Source: Tubulanus polymorphus (taxonomy: Eukaryota; Nemertea; Palaeonemertea; Tubulaniformes; Tubulanidae). From it: a DNA stretch of 64,000 nt. The stretch spans positions 6,143,001 through 6,207,000 of the forward strand of contig NC_134025.1 of assembly GCF_964204645.1 (NCBI RefSeq), read 5' to 3'. The notes under the pieces are model-generated. The model did not search any database. It saw only the letters and a program-made list of their open reading frames with translations, and was not told where the DNA came from. A program made the translations under genes and the position numbers. Shown here one piece after another: positions 40,056 through 53,256 of the stretch. Positions within the stretch are counted from its first letter, which is position 1. Each line of letters starts with the position of its first letter.

Positions 40056-41212
40056 TGCCTTGAAAATAAGCGAAGCGCCAACGGGATGCGCAACTCTATC
40101 GAACAAAATGATCTACCAGTAATTAATACTTGGTGATCTGACGACCATCACTGCTCGATGGTAATGTCTAATAGTACGATTATAAACTGACTTACATCTT
40201 ATCTCTTTATGTCTTCGAGGGCCGTTAATTGTATATGCATGTGTAAATAACCTAGAAAATGAGATAACCACGTCTGGAGTCGTATGGGACCATTCAGTTT
40301 ATAACCAATATGTAAAAAGACTGATGACTGAGAAATTTAATACCAGGCGCACCGATTCGAATAATAAAACGAGAAGAAAAGAGCAGTGGTTTAGAAATAA
40401 TGTTTAATGTTTAAACCATCTAAAATATTTAACAATTGAAATGGGTTATGGTGACACATCGTCATTGCTGCCCAGCAGAAGATAAGCGAGGTTAGTCGTA
40501 ATACACCGGTCAATATTCGTCTTATTGAAGATAAAATTACAACGCATTAAAACGACCCGTCGAAAGAACCGAATTATCGTGGGAGAACACTGTCCTACCT
40601 ACACACAAAGACACAATTTGCAATCTCGATACCAAAATGAGAAAAGTAACGATAGGATTTATTAATCTAACAATATTCACTACTTCAGTTATCAGTAACT
40701 TCATGCAGCATATTGCACGAAAATGATGGCGTGAGAGCAGTATTCAAGCACCCACGGGGACGGTGTACATATAAGATAGGGAAAGCTTTTTCACATTTTT
40801 GATTGCTGATTGATAATCAACGGATTTTCAGGTATTTTAGGGAAATCATATTTTAGATCGTCGGAGTATCTTTAGAGCAAGCGATATGTAGATACCTTAA
40901 GTAAAATAAATGTATGCTGGTACCAAAAGCCGTGATATTCGATGATCTCAAATCGATAAACAGAAAATAGGGAAGCTAATTTTGAGACTCGTTTAAAACT
41001 CGCCAAAAACACATATTAAGGAGAGAAAAGTAACAATCATATATGTTGATTGATTATCAAAAAGTTCGTTCCATAAATATAACCAAGTTATTCATATCAA
41101 AGGATGAATGAAGCATACTAGCCTAGTGCGTACAAAAGCAGATACATAGATATTGAAAAAAATCTAGTCACACCGGAGACTTTCGAAAAGCGAAGTAAAA
41201 AACTTCGTTATC
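40056..41212. other. Spacer between transporter copies A and B
   Basis: The part near exon 1 (40211-40260, cttcgagggccgttaat ... cctagaaaat) is shared with copy B at 45179-45225. It may be a non-coding first exon or promoter segment. The block 40460-40530 (gctgcccagcagaagataag) recurs upstream of copy C at 54166-54235. The block 40850-41070 recurs at 48780-48965, after the LINE. So the duplication unit includes the upstream region. Confidence 0.6.
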
Positions 41213-44200
41213 TTAGAATATTTTAGTTTCTTCGCCAACATTCTTCGTTATTCGCAGTGGTTCATTCGTGTCTTGCGGGCGCAATTGATGTGACTGTAAC
41301 TGGGGCTTCATTAAATATCTCACTCGCTGAAAATAAGATAACGTACTTATTCATATACCCTATTAAAGAACATTGATAGATGACACCACTCATCGCCATG
41401 GTGACACTTGCATGATAACATCATGGGAATATGAGAAAGTAGCCATGGTTGAAAACATCCAAAATTGCAAATAGCCTAAATTCACAAAAAATGTTGAACA
41501 TCGGGGGAAAATATGTTCCCAACAAACATTTTGAAAAATCTGTATTACAACTGTAAACTGACGTAGGAAAGCATTGAAAACAGTTTTCAAATTTCAAAAA
41601 CAATAAGTAATTTGAGAACAATCGAACATAACGATTTATTTTCCGGTTTTTTTTTTCATTACGCCAGACAAATCCGTTTCCATTTATAATTGCGTCAATC
41701 ATACCTCTTTCATGGTTCCAGGAGTCCTAATGATCTTTACTAGCATTACAATTGGTATTTGTACCATGGATAGTAAACCAAGGCAAACTCCCAAAATCTG
41801 AGCCCAGGTTGGATAGAAATACACTCCATTGTAACTGAGTAATTGAAACTTCACAGCACTAAATATGAATATTGCCTAAAAAGAAAGATAATGGATAAGG
41901 GGATTCACGATATTCTAAAAAGATACACGTATTTCTATTGGAGTTCTCTCGCAGTCAATGGTAATATTTCTTATATACCGACCGTAGCTATGATCGGCAC
42001 AAGTCCCATCCAACAAATCATAAACCATGGGTTTATTCGGTAGCCAATCATCGCTTGAATATTGTCATAAAATCTTCTACCACCTGCAATAATAGAAATA
42101 ATAGTACCGAAACAGGTTAAATCAATCAATTATGGTTATAGTTCTCTGGGATAGCTACGGCAATTCTATCATGATGTTTTTATGATGTAACCTCTGCGAA
42201 ATAAGTACCGATATTTCTTATTGTACAGGAGCACATTGAATACTTACCGTAAAACCAACCGATAGTTACGCACTCCCAGAAACACACCCAAAGCAAGCAG
42301 AAACCACTGGCCGAATAATAATCAAACATTTGGAATATATACATTCCCCCCTGAAACAGAAAAAGCAATTTTCATTTTCTTAAAAAAAAAACTTTTGGAA
42401 GTGGATTTCATAAAGTTAGAATCAATGAACAAAAAAGCTTACGTTTGTCATCATGCACAGACTGAACAAGAACGTGATAAAACAATATATAGCGATACCG
42501 AATTCTCGGGTTGGACTTTTACTGAAAAAGCGAGGAAAGAAATCGCCTAATACTGTCACAACAGCCTCGCACTGAACAAACTGAAATTCAAAACGACTCC
42601 CTTTAAACAGGTTCTGAGAAAAGAATCGTCTTAACAAACAAAAACCAATGCATTTAATTAGATTTACTTATACCTGGCTGTCAATACCGAGAACGAGATG
42701 ATCATTTATGTTTCATGAAAAAAAATGATTGGTATTGATTTGAATTAGATATGATTTATATACCTGGCTGTCAATACCGAGAACGAGAATCATCAGGAAG
42801 AACAGCACTGCCCATAACTGCGGTAAAGGCATTTCAGCAACAGCACGAGGATATGCGATGAACGCTAAACCCGGACCTAAAACGATAAAAACAGAAAATG
42901 TGCCTTTCCGTTGATGAAGTTAAAGAATCAATAATTGGAAAAAGGTAATTAACCTTTTTCAGCGACTTCAGATATCGGTATACCGGCGTCTTTAGCCATG
43001 AATCCGAGAATTGTAAAAATAGCAAATCCAGAATATAAGCTGGTCCCGCTGTTGATGACTGCGATCAGTGCGCATTGCCTGCGAAGAAATCATATCGCAG
43101 AATACAATGTTGTACTACTAATCATAAAGAACAATATTAACTAATTTCAATATAAAAAAATAATTGTCTACGAAACATACTTGTAACAGTTGTTGTTGTA
43201 CTTGTTATGGCTACCTAATGATATCAAGGCTCCGATACCGATAGCATAACTGAAAAATATCTGCGTACCAGCATCAATCCAAACCTGAAAATGACATCAG
43301 TTAAAAGATATTGAACTCCAACTTTCCGACAATTCCCGAATGAGCGATGTTCACAAACCTGTGGAATCAGAAGCGAGCTGAAATCCGGTTTTAGATAGAA
43401 TATGATTCCATCTAAAGCTCCGTCCAGCGTCGCTCCTCGTATGAGAAGAGCCGTTAAAACCACGTACGGGAAAAGTGCTGTGAAATAGACCACCTAGCAA
43501 ATAGAAAAAAGTCACTACGAAACGCAGAAGAAACTAGAGGCGTATTGTTGATATATATGACCAATACACAAACAACTGACATTAAATGGTGCTGTACCTT
43601 CCCCGTCCATTTCACACCGCGAAATATACAAAGGTAGACCAATATCCAAACGAATATTAAACACAACACCATCTGCCATATTAGAGTACCGGGTTCATCT
43701 ATACCTCCTGATATCTGTAAAAATCTCCTCCTGAAAAATTATGTACATGCAAACACATCGAGAATCGACAAATAATCAGACCTTGTTATCTAGAAACCCA
43801 TAAATGCGGTTACAGTTAATTTCATGTGAATAATTACATACGTATATAATAGTGAGTATGATGAATTTCGGAGGATATGTCTCAATCCAACACTTACTCC
43901 CAGAATTCCACCACAGGGTCAACCCCTGTGATATTTTTCTGTAGTTCACATGTACCATTAACGGATCCATCTGTCATACTGCAATTCAACGCCGCAATAC
44001 GGTGACTGCATCTAGAAATTAAGGTTTATGTTTTTCGTTGGAAATTAAACGGAGGTTCTATTCGTTTCTGGTCTTTTTTAATTTTCGATAAAGTCTTTTT
44101 ATGGGTTTGTATCACTTACGCATCCGTGTTCCAGTAATTATCGCAATTTGACCAGGGTAACACTGTGTTAAACGCGAAAATACAGTAATACACTGACCAG

Positions 44201-45054
44201 GTCAGAATCACTATGTAGTATACGTTTGTCAAACAGACAATCACCAGATTCGAGCCTCCGATACCTACATGAAAATTGCGCGCACAGATTTATAGCTTTG
44301 CTTTGATACTTTTTTACTAATAGGATTCCAAGTTGTGGACTAAAAGCGCACCTTGCATTAAAGGGCATATACGCCATGCCTTCCATCCGCCTAAACTCAT
44401 AAACTGCCCGACTGCCACTTCCATAAAAAATATCGGTACTCCGCAGCAAACCAAACATAAAACATACGGGATAAGGAAAGCACCTGAAAAATTACCATCA
44501 TTATTTTTCCTAATTATCGATTGTATAATTCTATAAATCTCAATTAGTGCACAATAGGTACGTCGGATAGCAAATATGATTCATTTAGCGATCCATCAAC
44601 TGTATTATTTGATTTATAAACACCTATAGGTGAATATTGTCAAATTTCAATATATTTTCGTAATAGAGTTTTTCCTGAGTGGAATAGTGCCCACTTTTCA
44701 GACGAGTTAATTTGATGACGTTTCGACTTCATTTTCAAATAAAAAAGTGTCTTACTATTGGATAATTAAGCCAATGTAGATTGGAATAAAGTGCACTTTA
44801 TATAACTGCGAACACTTATCTTAAGAATTTTTTTCATGTATATTGTTGTCTAAGATTTCATACTTACCACCTCCATTTTTGTAACAGAGATATGGAAAAC
44901 GCCAAACATTTCCAAGACCTACAGAGAAACCGACGCAAGTCAGAATGAACTCGATTTGATTCGACCAAACTTCTCTGGATGGATCAGATTCCTCTTGTTT
45001 TTTCTCCGTTTCATCTAACTCCATTACTCCAGGCGAATACATCTTTCGTCCCAT
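41213..45054 (-). CDS. SLC6 Na+/Cl- neurotransmitter transporter, copy B
   Basis: Exons match copy A one for one: 45054-44868, 44483-44352, 44264-44120, 44011-43898, 43730-43598, 43493-43359, 43284-43181, 43078-42954, 42876-42764, 42580-42443, 42350-42248, 42083-41983, 41875-41705 and 41326-41213 (1815 nt, 604 aa). All ion-site motifs are intact and no frame breaks were seen. It differs from A at many exon 1 positions ([12 protein letters not shown]) and ends in [13 protein letters not shown]. It is closer to copy C than to A. Its intron before exon 9 carries a stray copy of the exon 9 end. A long open leader upstream of the ATG (to 45234) looks like 5' UTR read-through rather than protein. 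Confidence 0.93.
42671..42698 (-). repeat. Partial duplicate of SLC6 exon 9 3' end
   Basis: The donor-side end of exon 9 (tacctggctgtcaataccga on plus) occurs here and again at 42762. The spacing is 91-92 bp, and flanking intron sequence is also shared. It includes the GT donor but no acceptor, so it is a splicing decoy or scar, not an exon. Confidence 0.8.
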
Positions 45055-45686
45055 TGTCTTCAAATGAGCAAAGCGGTAAACACCTTCGACAGTACAAAAT
45101 GTTTGGCCAGAAACTAAACGCTTGGTTATTCTACGGCCTCCATAGTTATGTTTTTTAGTATGACTGATCTTATCCGATGTCTTCGAGGGCCCGCGTAATG
45201 CATGCGTACGTAACCTAGAAAATTTAGATAACATATGTTGGACTGATTACTATAATATCCCTGAACTGGGCTACTGATTCACGCACTAGGTCAATTTTTA
45301 TTAAGTAATCGACGACTCCAATTTTTGATATTTAGAAACATACGGAAATATGTAGTAACTGTGGTTAAGATTCCACTAGAAACAGGATCGAGAACAGCTG
45401 AGAAGAATTCCGTGTGTACAGTATGAGAAACTTTATTAGAGTGCCAAGTGGCGGGAAAGGGGGCTGCATGCAGAGTTACATATAGGTCATATTGATTGAC
45501 AGTTCAGTAGTACCAATAACATCAAGTTGTTTCCGACAGTAACTGAGATATAGAAACGTCAAACATTTCAAAGTTCTACAGTGAAGCCAACGTGAACTTG
45601 ATATGTTAAGAAGAAACTGATGACTGAGAAACCTAAAACAGGCGCACCGATTCCAATAATAGAACTAGAAGAGCAGAGTGCCGAGG

Positions 45687-45702
45687 AGTATGGATGCTAG
45701 TT
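45687..45702. repeat. Left target-site duplication of the LINE
   Basis: The 16-bp word agtatggatgctagtt is found here and identically at 48391-48406, flanking the retrotransposon. Confidence 0.85.
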
Positions 45703-48390
45703 GATCTTAAAATAGGGATTGTCCCCATTATTTATTTATTTGGCTGGTAAATTGTGTTTGATTTTTCGATTGAGTGTCCCTTACAGACCCACCACACCTG
45801 CCGGGAGCGAAACAGGGGGTTTGATTTTGAAATCGGAAATCGAAGTACAGATATAGATGTGTGATCGGCGGTCGAGTTAACAGAATATTTTTAAATCGAA
45901 GTACATAATTGGAAATTCGGTTCCGGTTCATCCAAACAATCTTCCATTCAGTCTGAACCGGCAAGCGACTGATTGGGATGAATTTTTCAGGCTGCCTAAT
46001 TTAATACATTGGGATTCTGGAAATAGCTATATTACAAGGTTGAAGATCATTTTGTCCATTTTTATATTTTTTTGGTCGTTTTCTACGTGTAAATAGTCCG
46101 ATAGTTTATTGTGGTTTTTTTCCTCGGGTAGATGTTGATGTAAAAGTCCTCTAAGTTGATGATCCCGCGTGTTGACTAGATAGGAAGAAAGCACATTTCG
46201 AAACGCAAATTTTCCAGATGAGAGTATGGCCCTGGGGTATCCGAAGTGTAGTTGTATGACATCGACGGTGCAGCTCCGATGAGGATGGGTTCTCCGTCAA
46301 GGGGTGCGCAGTTGGTACTCCACATCTGGTGCTGAATTTGCCTAAAAGTAAAATTTTTACACTGGGAGCAGTTTTGTGTTTCTAATATACAGTGCATAGT
46401 TAGGTCCGTGAATGTATCGCAATCAAACTGACAGTGCTATGCGCATTGATAGACCGTCAGTAAGAAAGCGGCACAAACACGAGAATATTTAATACATGTT
46501 TTTACACTTACATATATACAATGTTGATCGGGTTTATTTAGATTGTCATGATTATGTTTTTGGTAGTTTTTAATGAGACAGATGTCAGGAGGCAACTTTC
46601 CAGTCACCATTGCGCGTAGATAGACTGAGCTTGCTATCCTAAGGCCAAAAACGGAGGCAGCGTTCCAGCTATCGTGGCAATGAGACTGAGTTTACAGTCA
46701 AAACACCAGAAACAGTAAACAAACTAATGCGTATGTGATGATATAGATCAAAAGAGGTCAGACAGTTATATGCGTATTGATAGACCGTCATCCCTGTTCG
46801 ATCTAAATCAGAACATACCTCAAGTGTCAAAGTCGGGATATGTAGGTGTAAGTAATAAAAATATGGCGTTGGGTTTAATTAATAGACTACGCTAATGGTG
46901 TCGATTGTGATTCTGTTTACTACGTTCAGTCCGCTTGTGTCCAGGTGTATAAGTACATTGTTAAGAGTCCAAATATGAAGGTTTTGTTGAAGCATGATTT
47001 CTTGGTTTAAGCGATCAATTAGCGAGTTTTTGAAATAAATTATAGTGTTGATGCGGCCAGAGCCTTGTTCTAGATTGTAGTGATTTTTTTACAAAATGGA
47101 TTGTGCGAGAAACAAAAGGTAGTTCGCGAGTGTGCGTTTGAAGAAATCTCTCTAGGTGTGTCTAGTATGCGTTGAATGATTGGTTGTATAGATGAATATA
47201 ATTGCTGTGCTTCTGTGCATGAGTATACTACATGGTCATTCGTTGCCGCGCGTCCACAAATTTTACAATTTGGATCAGATTTTATTTTCCAAAGTACTAG
47301 TTTTGAAGCTGTTGCAAGAGTATTATGCAGTAATTTCCAATGAATACCACTAAATCGTCTATCAATATGTTTATTATAAACTTCATTCCAAATTTTTGTT
47401 TGCCCTATCGGTGTGATTTGATGGAGATTTTTTAATAATAGAATTCCATAAATTTGAGATGATAAAAGTTTTCCTATAGTACACACTATATTACCAAATT
47501 GTACATAGATTTTTGGTAATTCATCAGGATCTAAATTTTGATCAGATAGAATTAATTTCCAATGTTGCGGTATCGCATTGTATATACATGTGTGTTTAAA
47601 TTTATTTGTTAATGGAATTCCGTTAAATGCTTTGTAGTTACCACGATTATCGAATAGATGTCGTAGATTGATTATACCGTGATGTATGTATTCTGTGAAA
47701 TTGGTTTTCTTGTTGAGCTTAATTTTTGGGTTGCCAAAAATAGGTTTTTGCAGAATTTCGGTAATGGTCTCAGTTGTAACTAGATGTTGCTGAAAAACTG
47801 TCCATGATTTTAATAAATGCCTGTAGTCGTCATTTGTAATGACTTTTTGGGGTATTTCATTGTGAATGATGTTTGAAATATTCCAGCCTGGGCCTAGATA
47901 TTTTTGCAGATTGTAGTTGATAAGTGGTTTCCAGTGTGTTGGTTTTAGAGCGTGGTTTATAATCGTCTTAATTGCCTGTGTTTGTTGTCTTTATTTAATG
48001 TTGTGTAAGTCGAGACCTCCGTGTTCGATTTTTTTATGTATTATGTCTTTACTGACAAGGCGTTTTCCATTGTCCCATAGGAAATTGATGATTTTTGGTT
48101 CAAAGATTTTGATATATCTATCTGGAATTGGAAAAATCTCGGAAGTGTACCATAATATAGGTAGTATAACAGAGTTTATGACAACCTTTTTGCCATGTAA
48201 AGATAATTTAGTTTGGCGCCAAAGATTTATAATATTTTGAATTTTATTTATTTTCGGATTCCAGTTTAAATCATCAGTGTTCTCATTTCCGAAATGAATT
48301 CCATAAATTTTCATTGATTTCTTCCAATTTAAGTCCAAAGGTTTATCGTTTCTAGCTTTCCAAGATCCTAACCACATACACTCAGTTTTT
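45703..48390 (-). mobile_element. 5'-truncated non-LTR retrotransposon (LINE)
   Basis: On the minus strand one frame from about 48377 to 47070 reads as the C-terminal part of a LINE ORF2: post-polymerase thumb-like region (WRQTKLSLHGKKVVINS, PILWYTSEIFPIPDRYI, NFLWDNGKR) and a terminal Cys-His motif (CKICGRAATNDHVVYSC). It is broken by an in-frame TAA near 47994. The polymerase catalytic core and endonuclease are missing, so the copy is dead. The remaining 1.3 kb is 3' UTR-like with internal repeats (attgatagaccgtca at 46447 and 46777). A 16-bp target duplication flanks the whole. It fits the L1/Tx1-like type, but subfamily is uncertain. Confidence 0.85.
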
Positions 48391-48406
48391 AGTATGGATG
48401 CTAGTT
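48391..48406. repeat. Right target-site duplication of the LINE
   Basis: Identical 16-bp partner of 45687-45702. Between them lies the complete inserted element, which split the upstream flank of transporter copy B. Confidence 0.85.
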
Positions 48407-48639
48407 AACCGGGTGGCAAACACTTGAGATCGGTCGTCCCACTAACTACGCAGTATCTTGTTTATAATGTTGATGGATGTTCAGAAGGAAAACGGATGTT
48501 ATAAGTAAATTACAAATTTTTGACTTAGTTTGTGTACTGTTTTATCAATCTCCTAACTTTCAATTTAGCAAAAATGAGATAAAAGACCTAATCAACAATT
48601 ACTTTTTCTGCTTAGTCATGTAGCCTACACGTAGCTTTG

Positions 48640-48780
48640 AATCTATGTCCTTAAATTATTCAGTCTATACGTTTTTCCATTTGAATGTGGATTTTTTTTT
48701 GTATTTTGTATTCCTTTTTTCTCCTCTTGTAGTCTGTACTTTTTGTACGAAATAAAGACTTGTTATTGTTATTATCATTA
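48640..48780 (+). repeat. Retroposon-like 3' end
   Basis: The stretch ends gtacgaaataaagacttg followed by ttattgttattatcatta, the usual 3' terminus of invertebrate LINE or SINE copies. Only the tail is visible. Confidence 0.4.
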
Positions 48781-49457
48781 CATTTTAGATTGTCTGAGTA
48801 TTTTCAGAGCAGGTTCTTTAGGCTACACATTTCTCCAAGACTATATGTAAAGTACCAGAAGCCGTGATATCTGATGATCTCAAACCAATCAACTGAAAAT
48901 AGGGAAGCTATTTTGGGACTCGTTTAAAACTGATCGCCAAAAACACAATTTAAGAGAAAACAGATATGTTGATTGACTAATATTTCGGTCTTCAGACATA
49001 ACCAAGTGATTTATATTAAAGGAATGGATCATCTTAGTGAGTAGTTATAGTTATAGTTAAAATATATGTATATATATAAATATATAATTGTTTATTTGCA
49101 TAATAGATTGATACAAAGAAATGTTATTACAATACCATACATAATACATAATACATGTAGTGTGAAAGTATAACATCAATCATTGTATCAATAGATTATG
49201 CGAGGAATTAGGAAAAGTCAAAGTTGGCTTGAATTAGTTCTAATCCCTCGTCCACTCACTCCCACATACACACCCTCATTCACCCTCATATGCACTCGTT
49301 AAAAGACATTTAATTTAGGATACATACAAAAAAGTACCAAAATAATCAATACACACATATTAAATAAATCGAATTTTTTAGTCACTCCAGGAGACTTTCG
49401 AAAATGAAAGACTTTCGAAGTGAAAAAAAACTTATGAAATAAGTGAAATAAGTTATT

Positions 49458-52400
49458 TTATAAAAATAATTTAGTTTCCTCGCCAACAATCTTCGTTGCT
49501 CGTAGTGGTTCATTCTTGTCTTGCGGGCGCAATTGATGTGGCTGTAACTGGGGCTTCATTAAATATCTCACTCGCTGAAAATAAGATAATGTATTTATTC
49601 ATGTACCATTTTGAAAAACATTCATAGATGACACCACTCATCACCATGGGAATATGAGAAAGTAGTCTTGGTTGAAAACATCAAAAATTGCGAATAACCT
49701 ATATTTAAAAAAGATGTTGAACATCAGGGGAAAATATGTTCCCAGCAAATATTTTTGAAAATCCATAGCACAACTGCAGACTGTTGTAGGAAAGCATTGA
49801 AAAAAATTATCAAATCTCAATAACAATGAAAGAATTGAGGACAATCGAACATGATGTATTATTTTCTGTTTTTTTTTTTAAATTACGCTGGGCAAATTAG
49901 TTTCCGTTTATCATTGCGTCCATCATACCTCTTTCAGGGTTCCAGGAGTCCTAATGATCTTAACTAGCATTATAATTGGTATTTGTACCATGGATAGTAA
50001 ACCAAGGCAAACTCCCAAAACCTGAGCCCAGGTTGGATACAAATACACTCCGTTGTAACTGAGTAATTGAAATTTCACAGCACTGAATATGAATATCGCC
50101 TAAAAAAGAAAGATAACGGTACGTGATTCACAATATCAATAAGATATATGCATTTCTCAAAATTGATATCGCGGTCAATAGTAATATATATTTCTTATAT
50201 ACCGACCATAGCTATAATCGGTGCAAGTCCCATCCAACAAATCATAAACCATGGATTTATTCGGTAGCCAACCATCGCTTGAATATTGTCATAAAATCTT
50301 CTACCACCTGCCGTGATATGAAGCATATAAAATCAGTCAACTGTGTATTAAGTAGTAGTTCCCCGGCACAGTTACGCCGAGAAGAAAATTTTATCATCAT
50401 GTTTTTATGTTGCAATAACTGGTAAACGAGTACCGATTTTCTTATAGGGCAGGAGCACATTGTATACTTACCGTAAAACCAACCGATAGTTACGCATTCC
50501 CAGAAACACACCCAAAGCAAGCAGAAACCACTGGCCGAATAATAATCAAACATTTGGAATATATACATTCCTCCCTGAAACAAAAAAAAAATTCATTTTT
50601 TTTAATCAAAACTTGTGGAAGTGGATTTCATAAGGTAAGAATCAATGACCAAACAGAAGTTAATAGCTTACGTTTGTCATCATGCACAGACTGAACAAGA
50701 ACGTGATAAAACAATATATAGCGATACCGAATTCTCGGGTTGGACTTTTACTGAAAAAGCGAGGAAAGAAATCGCCTAATACTGTCACAACAGCCTCGCA
50801 CTGAACGAACTGAAAATCAAAACGACTCCCTTAAAACAGATTCTGAGAAAAAGTATCGTCTCGTTCTAAGAAAAGAAGTAACATGTAATGATGATCATTT
50901 ATGTTTCATGAAAAAAAATGATTGTTATTGAATTGAATTAGATATGATTTATATACCTGGCTGTCAATACCGAGAACGAGAATCATCAGGAAGAACAGCA
51001 CTGCCCATAGCTGCGGTAAAGGCATTTCAGCGACAGCACGAGGATATGCGATGAACGCTAAGCCCGGACCTAAAACAATGAAAATAGAAAATGTGCCTTT
51101 CCGTTGATGAAGTTTAATCTATACATGGAAATAAGTTATCAACCTTTTTCAGCGACTTCGGATATCGGTACGCCGGCCTCTTTAGCCATGAATCCGAGAA
51201 TTGTAAAAATAGCAAATCCCGAATATAAGCTGGTACCGCTGTTAATGGCCGCGATTATTGCGCATTGCCTGCAAAGGAATCATATCACAGACTACAATTT
51301 TTTTCAAACCTATAATTATACAGAACAATATAAACTCATCTCGATAGAAACAAATAATTGTCTATGAAACATACTTGTAGCAGTTGTTGTTGTATTTATT
51401 ATGGCTACCTAATGATATCAACGCTCCGATACCGATAGCATAACTGAAAAATATTTGCGTCCCAGCATCAATCCAAACCTGGAAATGATATCAGTTGAAA
51501 ATGATGAACTCGATCCAGCTTTTCCGATGTTTCTCGAAAAACGAAGTCTACAAACCTGTGGAATCAGAAGCGACCTGAAATCCGGTTTTAGATAGAATAT
51601 GATTCCATCTAAAGCTCCGTCCAGCGTCGCTCCTCGTATGAGTAGAGCCGTTAAAACCACGTACGGGAAAAGTGCTGTGAAATAGACCACCTAGCAAATA
51701 GAAAAAAATCACTACGAAATGCAAAAGTCACTGTAAGCGTCTTGCCCAAATATCTGCCCTAATAGTAAAACACAAACTATCTACAATGATTATACATATT
51801 AAAGAAATGGTACTGTACCTTCCCCGTCCATTTCACACCACGAAATATACAAAGGTAGACCAGTATCCAAACGAATATTAAACACAACACCATCTGCCAT
51901 ATTAGAGTACCGGGTTCATCTATACCTCCTGATATCTGTAAAAATCTCCTCCTGAAAAATATACGCGCAAAAACATCGAGAATCGACGAATAATAAGACC
52001 TCGTTATCTAGAAACCCATAAATGCAGTTACAGTTAATTTCATATGAATAATTACATACGTATATAACAGTGAATATTTTGACTTTCTGGATATGTCTCA
52101 ATCCAACACTTACTCCCAAAATTCCACCACAGGGTCAACCCCTGTGATATTTTTCTGTAGTTCACATGTACTATTAACGGATCCATCTGTCATACTGCAA
52201 TTCAACGCCGCAATGCGGTGACTACATCTGAAAATTATTAAGGTGGAAATTAAACTAACGTACCATTCGTATTTGGTCGTTTGTAATCTTCGAAATAGAG
52301 ATTTAAATGGTTTTGTGTCACTTACGCATCCGTGTTCCAGTAATTATCGCAATTTGACCAGGGTAACACTGTGTTGAACGCGAAAATACAGTAATAAACT

Positions 52401-53256
52401 GCCCAGGTCAGAATCACTATGTAGTATACGCTTGTCAAACAGACAATCACCAGATTCGAGCCTCCGATACCTACATGAAAATGGGGCAATGATTTACAGC
52501 TTTGCTTTTATACCTTTCTTACGGTATTCCAAGTTGTGGACTAAAAGCGCACCTTGCATTAAAGGGCATATACGCCATGCCTTCCATCCGCCTAAACTCA
52601 TATACTGCCCTACTGCCACTTCCATAAAAAATATCGGTACTCCGCAGCAAACCAAACATAAAATATACGGGATAAGGAAAGCACCTGAAAATAACACCAA
52701 TAACGTTTTTCTAATTATTTTGTGACGATTGTATGATGTTCTATGAATTATAAGTACGTTGGATAGCAAATATATTCATTTAGCGATCCGTCAACTGGAT
52801 CATTTGATTTACAAACAACTAGGTAAATATTGTTAAACGTTATCAAATTTTAGTTATATTTTCTCCATATTTTTTTCCGAGTACAATAGTATTTGGTATT
52901 TTCAGGGGAATTATTTTGATGATGCTTTACTTCAAATAAAGTGTTTTGGTATTGTATATAGTTCGAGCCGATGTAGATTGGAATAAAATGCTTAAAAATT
53001 ACGAATGCTTATCTGAAAAATATCATATATTTTTCATACATTTATTGTTGACCAAGATTTCATACTTACCACCTCCATTTTTGTAACAGAGATATGGAAA
53101 ACGCCAAACATTTCCAAGACCTACAGAGAAACCGACGCAAGTCAGAATGAACTCGATTTGATTCGACCAAACTTCTCTAGATGGTTCAGATTCCTCTTGT
53201 TTTTTCTCCGTTTCATCTAACTCCATTACTCCAGGGGAATACATTTTTCGTCCCAT
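49458..53256 (-). CDS. SLC6 Na+/Cl- neurotransmitter transporter, copy C
   Basis: Fourteen exons: 53256-53070, 52684-52553, 52470-52326, 52227-52114, 51951-51819, 51690-51556, 51478-51375, 51268-51144, 51069-50957, 50809-50672, 50574-50472, 50307-50207, 50099-49929 and 49574-49458 (1818 nt, 605 aa). All splice phases equal those of A and B and no stop interrupts the frame. Differences from B are mostly conservative: GQYMSLGG against GQFMSLGG in TM2, FRSLLIPQ against FSSLLIPQ, and a tail [13 protein letters not shown]. All three copies keep the Na+ and Cl- site motifs, so all are likely functional. Confidence 0.94.

Noticed and set aside
45055-45234. N-terminal extension of transporter copy B
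   Set aside because: The open leader is not matched in copies A or C, and splice acceptors sit just before the common MGRK start in all three, so it is probably untranslated or intronic.
47917-48240. 107-codon plus-strand frame
   Set aside because: Antisense shadow of the LINE reading frame.
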